Shown here: one piece after another, positions 58,845 to 64,000 of the stretch
How positions within the stretch are numbered: position 1 is the first letter of the stretch
Layout of the letters: each line of letters starts with the position of its first letter
NCBI GenBank assembly: GCA_036365145.1
Contig: JAEOAD010000024.1
Location: 13,778,501 to 13,842,500, forward strand
Length of the DNA: 64,000 nt
From: Orientallactaga sibirica
Lineage: Eukaryota > Chordata > Mammalia > Rodentia > Dipodidae
Reading direction: 5' to 3'
Translations under genes and position numbers: made by a program
The notes under the pieces: generated by a model
Seen by the model: the letters and a program-made list of their open reading frames with translations, nothing else
Databases searched by the model: none
What the model was told of the DNA's origin: nothing

Positions 58845-59975
58845 TATGGAGAATTCCCTGAAGTACTCTGTAGGTTTGGCTTTGTGTTCATATAGTTGTA
58901 GAGCTGAGTTTTGTTGTGGAATGTTTTCATTCGTCATCTATTATGAGGGATACTTTTGCTTTGTACAGTAGTTTTGATTGGAAGCCATATGTTCTTAGAT
59001 TTTGCAATATTCCATTCCAGGCCCTTTTGGCTTTCAGGGTTTCCAGTGAGAAGTCTGAGGTAATTCTGAAGGGGATACCTTTATATGTAATGTATTGTTT
59101 CTCTCTGGCTGCTTTTAGAACTGTCTCTTTGTTTTCATTGTTGAGAGTCTTAATGATAATGTCTTGGAGAGATTCTCCTTTGGTACAGTCTGTTTGGAGT
59201 TCTGTTAGTATCTTATATCTTGATGGGACTCTCTTTTGAGAGGGTGGGGAAGTTTTCTTTGATAATTTTGTTGAATAAGTTCTCCATTCCTTTGATCTTA
59301 ATTTCCTCCCCTTCTGGTATACCCATGATCCAAATGTTAGGATGTTTAAGGGTATCCCACAGTTCCCTTGTGTTCTATTCACAAAAAAACTTGAACTTAT
59401 TCAAGTTTTTGGACTCATGAACTGTTCCTTCTGAGTTGTCTTCCAGTTGTGAGATTCTGTCCTCCACAAGACTTACTGTTCTTGAGGGCTTCTTGAGAGG
59501 TTTGGATTTGTTCAGTTTGTTTTGTATTATCTTTTGCCTTTTTCTGTATAGTATCCATCCCTTTGTCGATTTCCCTTTACAGGGCATTTTCTGATTTTCT
59601 TACTTCTTGGAATTCATCCTTGCATTTGTCTTTGTATTCATTGAGCTTAGTCATCTTTTTATTGAGGTTCTCTTTTGGGGTGGGGCTCTACTTCAGATCA
59701 CTTACCTCTCTTTGGAAGACTGGTTTTTTTCCTATTAGGTCCAACCTCGTGAGGACAGCATTGACACAATTGTTGGTCTTTTGTTGATTTTCTGCAAGTT
59801 CTGCCAATTGCTTGATCAGAGTCACATAGCTTGTATCTTCCTTTTTGTGTTCTGATCCTGTTGTCTCTTCTATGTTTTGATTAGAGACTTCCATTGTAGG
59901 ACTAGGCAACCTTGTTGGAGTTCCCTCCATTTGATGTTTTGTGTTGTTACTTTTGCACTGTGGTCTGCCCATCAC
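58845..59975 (-). pseudogene. L1-2 ORF1 (RNA-binding chaperone), dead
   Basis: The ATG at 59975-59973 opens the N-terminal part (59975-59688), followed after frame breaks by a middle piece (59587-59375) and the RRM/C-terminal part (59382-58927). The last contains a KAKRAWNGILQNLR block, the L1 ORF1 C-terminal signature. The region is of full length but interrupted at least three times. Confidence 0.8.
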
Positions 59976-60566
59976 AGTGTGGGAATCTTACTTAATTCAG
60001 CAGGAAGTTGTAGCTTACCCTTGAAGTGTCTTCAGTGATTGTTCCCTTTTCTGTTTAACTATATTAGGCTTTTGATGGCAAGATGGACTGTCTGCTCAGG
60101 TAAAAGGAGTCAGTGCAGCCCTGATGGTGACTCAGAGACCTGGTGGCAGAGCAGGGAGAGGAGCCTGGAAACTACATGGTCTTGGAGGCAGGTGGAGGGT
60201 GGGGGGGATAGGATTGCACTGCCCCATTGGCAGGTGGTGGGGCAGGGGGCTTGAGAGAGTGCAGACACAGTGGCTCAGTGGGGCGGGGGGGGGGGGTTGT
60301 ACAGGGGTCCCAGTGGCTGGGAAAGGGAGGAAAGTCACGGGAGTGAGTGAGGAATGAGAGCCAGTTGGCACAGGGAAAGGTGAGAGGTACCTGGCCCAGA
60401 TTTGCAGAGCCTGAAGTTAGCACCGGGGTGAACCTGTTTTGCTGCATGGGGCTTGGGACAGCTGCATGACAGGTCTGGGGATCTTCTCTATGCCCTCCCA
60501 CTAGAGGTCTGCTGGGACCTGCTGACCCAGAAATCCCACAGATCTTGCTTGCAATTGCTCCATGAC
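59976..60566 (-). promoter_or_regulatory. L1-2 5'UTR (former internal promoter), G-rich on the + strand
   Basis: GC-rich, unlike the AT-rich surroundings. 60170-60340 has repeated G-runs on the + strand, with a run of about 13 G near 60284-60296. It corresponds to 1150-2092 of the first L1. Promoter activity is inferred from position only. Confidence 0.5.
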
Positions 60567-60804
60567 TCATTGATTCTTTGTATAGTTTTTGGGTTTCTAT
60601 TTCATTAATTTTTGTCAGAATCTTTGTTATTTCTTCCTGTCTGCTGAGTTTTTCTTTGCCTGGTTCTTTTTTTTCCAAGGCCTTAAGGTGAAGCATTAAG
60701 TTGTTTACTTGTGATCTCTCTCATTTCTTAATATAGGCACTATAGCTATAAATTTCCCTCTTAGGACTGCCTTCATTGTATCCCAAAGATTTTGGTACGT
60801 TGAA

Positions 60805-61601
60805 GGGTTTCCGCTACTTTTTCCTTTAGCAGTTTCAGAGATTCGGGTCTGATAATAAGGTCTTTGATACATTTGGACTTAATGCTTGTGCATTCAAGAG
60901 ATAAGGATCTATTTTCATCCTTCTATAGATACATATCCAATTTTCCCACCTCTGTTTGCTGAAGATGCTGTCTTTTCTCCAATGAGTATTTTTGGCATTT
61001 TTGTCAAAGATTGGGTGGCTGTAGCTACCGGAACTTACATCTGGATCCTCAATTCTGTTCCATTGATCTACATGTGTGTTTTTGTGCCAGTACCATGCTG
61101 TTTTTCTTATTATGGCTCTGTGATATAGATTAAAATCAGATATGGTGATACCACCAGCCTTATTTTAGTTGCTCAAAATTGTTTTAGATATTCATGTTTT
61201 TGTGATTTATCTCATCTTGATTTAATTTTGGTAAGTCATATAAATCAAGGATATTATCCATTTCTTTCATATTTTCAAATTTAGTGGAGTACATGTTCTT
61301 ATAGCATATCCCTATGATTTTATTTAATTTCTCTGGCATCTGTTGTGATGGTGCCTTTTTCATCTCTAATTTTATTAATTTGTGTCTCTTCTCTCTTTCT
61401 TTTGGTCAGTTTTGCAAAGGGTTATCACTCTTGTTTATCCTTTCAAAGGACAAACTCTTTGTTTCATTGATTGTTTGGATTTTTTTTTTGTTTCTATTTC
61501 TTTAATTTCTGCCCTAATCTTTGTTATTTCTTCCTGTCTGCTGAGTTTTTCTTTGCCTGGTTCTTTTTTTCCAAGGCCTTAAGGTGAAGCATTAAGTTGT
61601 T
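60805..61601 (-). repeat. 797-bp tandem duplication inside L1-1, unit 1
   Basis: Begins GGGTTTCCGCTACTTTTTCC and repeats from 61602. It contains the C-terminal part of ORF2 joined near 61200 directly to the segment upstream of the RT, so the RT core is missing. Its last 75 bp also match 60629-60703. Confidence 0.9.
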
Positions 61602-62330
61602 GGGTTTCGCTACTTTTTCCTTTAGCAGTTTCAGAGATTCGGGTCTGATAATAAGGTCTTTGATACATTTGGACTTAATGCTTGTGCATTCAAGAGATAA
61701 GGATCTATTTTCATCCTTCTATAGATACATATCCAATTTTCCCACCTCTGTTTGCTGAAGATGCTGTCTTTTCTCCAATGAGTATTTTTGGCATTTTTGT
61801 CAAAGATTGGGTGGCTGTAGCTACCGGAACTTACATCTGGATCCTCTATTCTGTTCCATTGATCTACATGTGTGTTTTTGTGCCAGTACCATGCTGTTTT
61901 TCTTATTATGGCTCTGTGATATAGATTAAAATCAGATATGGTGATACCACCAGCCTTATTTTAGTTGCTCAAAATTGTTTTAGATATTCATGTTTTTTTG
62001 TGATTTATCTCATCTTGATTTAATTTTGGTAAGTCATATAAATCAAGGATATTATCCATTTCTTTCATATTTTCAAATTTAGTGGAGTACATGTTCTTAT
62101 AGCATATCCCTATGATTTTATTTAATTTCTCTGGCATCTGTTGTGATGGTGCCTTTTTCATCTCTAATTTTATTAATTTGTGTCTCTTCTCTCTTTCTTT
62201 TGGTCAGTTTTGCAAAGGGTTATCACTCTTGTTTATCCTTTCAAAGGACAAACTCTTTGTTTCATTGATTGTTTGGATTTTTTTTTTGTTTCTATTTCTT
62301 TAATTTCTGCCCTAATCTTTGTTATTTCTT
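61602..62330 (-). repeat. 797-bp tandem duplication inside L1-1, unit 2
   Basis: Nearly identical to unit 1 (CTCTATTCTG for CTCAATTCTG, two extra T near 61995). After TTATTTCTTCC it diverges into ordinary L1-1 sequence. Confidence 0.9.
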
Positions 62331-62466
62331 CCCATCTACTGATTTTTGGTTTGCCTTGTTCTTTTTCCAAGGCCTTAAGGTGAAACATTAAGTTGTTTAC
62401 TTGCAAACTCTCTAATTTCTTAATATTAGCACTTAAAGGTATAAACTTCCCTCTTAAGACTACTTT

Positions 62467-63185
62467 TCATTGTGTCCCAAATGTATGTTGTGTTCTCAAT
62501 TTTTTGATTCTATGAATTTTTTTATTCCCTTCTTGATTTTTCTCATTGACCCATTTATCACTTAATAGTTTATTGTTAAAGTTCCATGATTTTGTGTATG
62601 CTCTGCAGCTTTTGTAGCTATTGATTTGTAGTTCGATCCCATTGTGATCAGATAGAGTGCAATGAATTATTTCAGTTTTTCTGTATGTGTTAAGATTTGC
62701 TTTGTGTACTAATATATGTTCTATTTTAGAGAATGTTCCATGTTCTGCTGAAAAGAAAGTGTATTGTGCAGCATTTGGGTGAAATTTCCTGTAGATATCT
62801 GTTAGGTCCATTCATTCTATGACCTCATTTAATCCAGAAGCATCTCTGTTTGTCTTTTGCCGGGATGACCTGTCAATTGGTGAGAGTGGGGTGTTGAAGT
62901 CACCCACTATTACTGTGTTTGGTGTTATCTGTGACATTAGTTCTAATAGTGTTTGATGAAACTGGGAGCCCCCTTGTTAGGTTGCACATGTTTTCAGGAT
63001 TGTAATGTCCTCCTGTTGAAGTGTTCCTTTAATCAGTATAAAGTGACCTTCCTTATCTTTCCTAACTAATGTTCATCGGAAGTCTACCATGTCAGATATT
63101 AAGATATCAACACCTGCTTGTTTTCTAGTTCTATTTTCTTGAAACACTGTTTGGGGCATTGAGGCCATTGATATTAAGAGTTATT
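62467..63185 (-). pseudogene. L1-1 ORF2 endonuclease region, decayed
   Basis: The open piece 62811-62467 encodes a block of the L1 endonuclease C-terminal half, with YTFFSAEHGTFSKIEHILVH and CTLSDHNGIELQI (the SDH catalytic motif). The N-terminal half further right is broken. Confidence 0.7.
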
Positions 63186-63393
63186 CTGGGGGTGGAGAAA
63201 TGGCTTAGTGGTTAAGGCACTTGCCTGCAAAGCCAAAGGACCCAGGTTCAATTCCCAGGACCCACGTAAAGTCAGATGCACATGGTGGTGCAGGCATCTG
63301 GAGTGCATTTGCAGGATCTGTAGGCCCTGGAGTGCCCATTCTCTTTCTGTCTACCTGCCTCCCTCTCAAATAAATAAAAATGTTTTTTAAAAA
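63186..63393 (+). mobile_element. B2 SINE inserted into L1-1
   Basis: AAGAGTTATT occurs before and after it; CAAATAAATAAAAATG tail. Confidence 0.9.
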
Positions 63394-63499
63394 AGAGTTA
63401 TTATTGAAAGGTGTGTATTTATTTTTGCCATTTTTCTTGTTTTGTAGTTCTTCCAGTTTTACCTTCACTTTCTTGTAGTAACTTGTATTTGAATATTGT

Positions 63500-64000
63500 T
63501 TGTTTTTTCCAGGTGCCTTATATGTGTGCTTTTCTTTCTCAGAACGGAGGATCCTTTCAAGTATTTTCTGTAGATCTGGTTTTGTCTTCAAATACTCTTT
63601 AGCCTGCTTTTGTTGTGGATTGCCCTTATTTTTCTGTCTATTTGAATGGAGAGCTTTGCAGAATAAAGTAACCTTGGTTGACAGTTGTCATCTTTAAGAA
63701 CTTGAAAAACATCATTCCAGGCCCTTCTTCCTTTTAAAGTTTGTGTTGTGCAGTATGCTGTTATCCTAATGGGCTTGTCTTGCATGTGCTTTGATTATTC
63801 TCTCTAACTGCTTTCAAAATATTTAATTGGCTTGTGTGCTTGGTAGTTCAATTATAATATGAGTGGAGTTTATTTCCATGTTTTTTCTGTTTGGTATTCT
63901 AAAGGCTTCCTGTATCTGCTTTGGCATCTCTTTCCCGATTTTGGGGGAAGTTTTCTTCTATGATTTTGTTGAAAACACCTACTATGCCTTTGGAGTGATA
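63500..64000 (-). pseudogene. L1-1 ORF1, C-terminal part, cut by the window edge
   Basis: The 63785-63588 piece holds the LKGRRAWNDVFQVLKDDN block, the ORF1 C-terminal signature. Stops flank it, and the RRM side continues to 64000 in decayed form. It is closer to the usual rodent wording than the ORF1 of L1-2, so the two elements belong to different lineages. Confidence 0.7.

Larger units (their letters stand above)
53720..60566 (-). mobile_element. L1-2: nearly full-length L1, antisense, nested in L1-1
   Basis: Right to left: 5'UTR (60566-59976), ORF1 (59975-58845), ORF2 (about 58830-55061) and 3'UTR (about 55060-53720), 6.8 kb in all. TCATTGATTCTT-type sequence occurs just left (53694-53719) and right (60567-60588), a target-site duplication of about 20 bp in L1-1 ORF2. 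Both ORFs carry many stops and frameshifts. No poly(A) complement is visible at 53720. Confidence 0.85.
60567..64000 (-). mobile_element. L1-1, right arm, rearranged, continues past the window
   Basis: Resumes ORF2 at the target-site duplication of L1-2, passes a tandemly duplicated segment (60805-62330), then the endonuclease part (62470-63180), a B2 insertion and ORF1 (63500 to the edge). It is the same family as the left arm, and the 5'UTR lies outside. Confidence 0.75.

Noticed and set aside
55328..59975. Potentially active L1 proteins
   Set aside because: Although the element is of full length, both ORFs are interrupted many times.
60172..60696. 174-codon proline-rich minus-strand ORF
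   Set aside because: It runs across the border between L1-1 and the L1-2 5'UTR, so it is an accidental frame in GC-rich L1 sequence.
60886..62383. Two identical 80-codon and two identical 63-codon + strand ORFs
   Set aside because: Antisense shadows of L1 ORF2, identical only because the 797-bp unit is tandemly duplicated.

Overview
The window is nuclear DNA of a rodent. Its short repeats form the set typical of the Myodonta: 7SL-derived B1-like SINEs, tRNA-derived B2-like SINEs, ID elements and ID-B1 (B4-like) composites. The B1 and B2 sequences are not the mouse or rat forms, and a jerboa-like (Dipodoidea) genome is my best guess. There are no bacterial, plasmid or viral genes.

The only host gene I can support is PIBF1 (CEP90), on the + strand. 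Three internal coding exons lie at 44915-45080, 49349-49499 and 51171-51261. They join in frame with consensus splice sites and encode about 135 residues from the second half of the protein. Everything else is intron: at least 44.9 kb upstream of the first visible exon, introns of about 4.3 and 1.7 kb between exons, and at least 12.7 kb downstream. No promoter, first exon or last exon of the gene is present.

Layout. 1-2092: 5' end of an antisense L1 whose remainder lies off the left edge. 2.4-5.3 kb: L1 3'UTR piece and SINEs. 5274-11829: a 3.3-kb direct tandem duplication of high identity. 12-16.7 kb: SINEs and an L2 relic. 16.7-21 kb: the most repeat-poor part, with MIR relics. 21-44.9 kb: dense SINEs, two MaLR-like LTRs, antisense L1 3'UTR pieces and ancient L1 and L2 relics. 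44.9-51.3 kb: the exons. 51.66-64 kb: a nested L1 complex in which a nearly full-length, dead, antisense L1 (53720-60566, called L1-2 here) sits inside the ORF2 of another antisense L1 (L1-1). L1-1 is further interrupted by an LTR and two SINEs, is locally inverted at its left end, and contains a 797-bp tandem duplication.

Names used below. 'B1' is the 7SL-type SINE of about 150 bp. 'B2' is the tRNA-headed SINE of about 200 bp with a pyrimidine-rich 3' part and an A-rich tail. 'Long B2' is a B2 variant of about 260-340 bp with an extra segment of about 35 bp that contains a CTCF-like core. Repeat borders were read by eye and are good to roughly 5-20 bp.
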